From contig JAFUFI010000033.1 of the NCBI GenBank assembly GCA_017469945.1, positions 1 to 61,515 of the forward strand: a stretch of DNA of 61,515 nucleotides, written 5' to 3'. Made by a program: the position numbers and the translations under genes. The notes under the pieces are model-generated. The model saw only the letters and a list, made by a program, of their open reading frames with translations, made no database searches and was not told the DNA's origin. Of the stretch, positions 61,194-61,515 are shown one piece after another (position 1 is the stretch's first letter; each line of letters opens with the position of its first letter). The DNA is from Lachnospiraceae bacterium (lineage in GTDB: Bacteria > Bacillota > Clostridia > Lachnospirales > Lachnospiraceae).

Positions 61194-61515
61194 TCACCGA
61201 TGGCGTAATCGCGCAATTTCTCGATGGGTTTCTTCCCTGACCTCAAAGAAGTCCGGTAAGTGCTCTTTGATGTCATTTTCTATGTTTTCTCCGATATGAA
61301 GGTCATTTGCCACATCATCCACCGTTTCATCAATCGCTTTTGTATGATAAGTGTTCTCATTACAATCGGATTAATGTTACATGTGACTTATAAAATCAAT
61401 GTCTCTTGTCTGCTCGTATTCTATCGCATCTAAGTGTTTTTGAATCTTAGTATTATCAGTGTCTGCTTCCTTTAATTCGACTGAAGCGTGCCACCACAAA
61501 GGCCGTATACATTTA
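61194..61515 (-). pseudogene. Decayed reading frame at the right edge
   Basis: Reading leftward from the edge there is one continuous frame of about 106 codons that is broken by two TAA codons (61377-61379 and 61371-61373) three bases apart. Before them the translation runs 'WWHASVELKEADTDNTKIQ'; after them it runs 'NENTYHTKAIDETVDDVAND', ending at a TGA at 61194. The amino-acid pattern (many Glu, Asp, His and Lys, few rare residues) looks like real protein. I do not recognise the family. The start lies outside the window. Confidence 0.6.

Noticed and set aside
60885..61515. attR copy of the tRNA-Pro 3' end
   Set aside because: I looked for the last bases of the tRNA in this stretch and found no match, so the right end of the element is not in the window.

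Overview
The window reads as chromosome of a Gram-positive anaerobe of the Clostridia, most likely a plant-fibre-associated Lachnospiraceae (Butyrivibrio/Pseudobutyrivibrio-like). The basis is the hprK-murB-rapZ-whiA-HPr gene cluster, a short eukaryote/archaeal-type ProS, a MecA adaptor, an LTA-synthase-type membrane enzyme, intracellular glycoside hydrolases (GH5, GH31) and a D-lactate dehydrogenase. This placement rests on gene content and order only.

Layout. 1-2.6 kb: a chemoreceptor gene broken by a one-base frameshift and a cyclophilin. 2.8-11.6 kb: fructose-bisphosphate aldolase, then a leftward operon uvrC-hprK-glucokinase-murB-rapZ-whiA-HPr-like-lipid kinase, which joins carbon-catabolite signalling to envelope synthesis and cell division. 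11.7-27.9 kb: housekeeping genes (trmB, a D,D-carboxypeptidase, ftsH, an LTA-synthase-like enzyme, nadD, an exonuclease, proS, a HAD phosphatase, TPM and zinc-ribbon membrane proteins, mecA, tatD). 28-38.4 kb: tRNA-Lys, GH5, larC, a Tet(M)-like GTPase fused to a Rae1/YacP-type NYN ribonuclease, an SPFH zinc-ribbon protein, GH31 and D-LDH. 38.4-55.1 kb: a small unknown protein, PAP2 phosphatase, pepF, YczE-type protein, DUF1846, a GtrII-like membrane protein, an esterase, a stand-alone FakA-C-like domain, an ABC transporter with its two-component system, a diguanylate cyclase, an rRNA methyltransferase and DUF896.

55.2 kb to the right edge looks like accessory DNA. A truncated tRNA-Pro copy precedes an intact tRNA-Pro, followed by a tyrosine integrase, an excisionase-like HTH protein, and a divergent XRE regulator with three palindromic operators over a consensus promoter. 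Then come a class B sortase, a sortase-anchored surface protein whose leader carries a pentanucleotide repeat and a terminator-like hairpin, and a decayed reading frame at the edge. The right boundary of the element is not in the window.

The most interesting item is the 906-residue GTPase-nuclease fusion at 30685-33405. It couples an A-site-binding translational GTPase to an A-site mRNA endonuclease domain, and its domain IV loop differs from true tetracycline-resistance proteins. Next are the integrase promoter with an operator inside its -35/-10 spacer, and the repeat-bearing leader of the surface protein gene.
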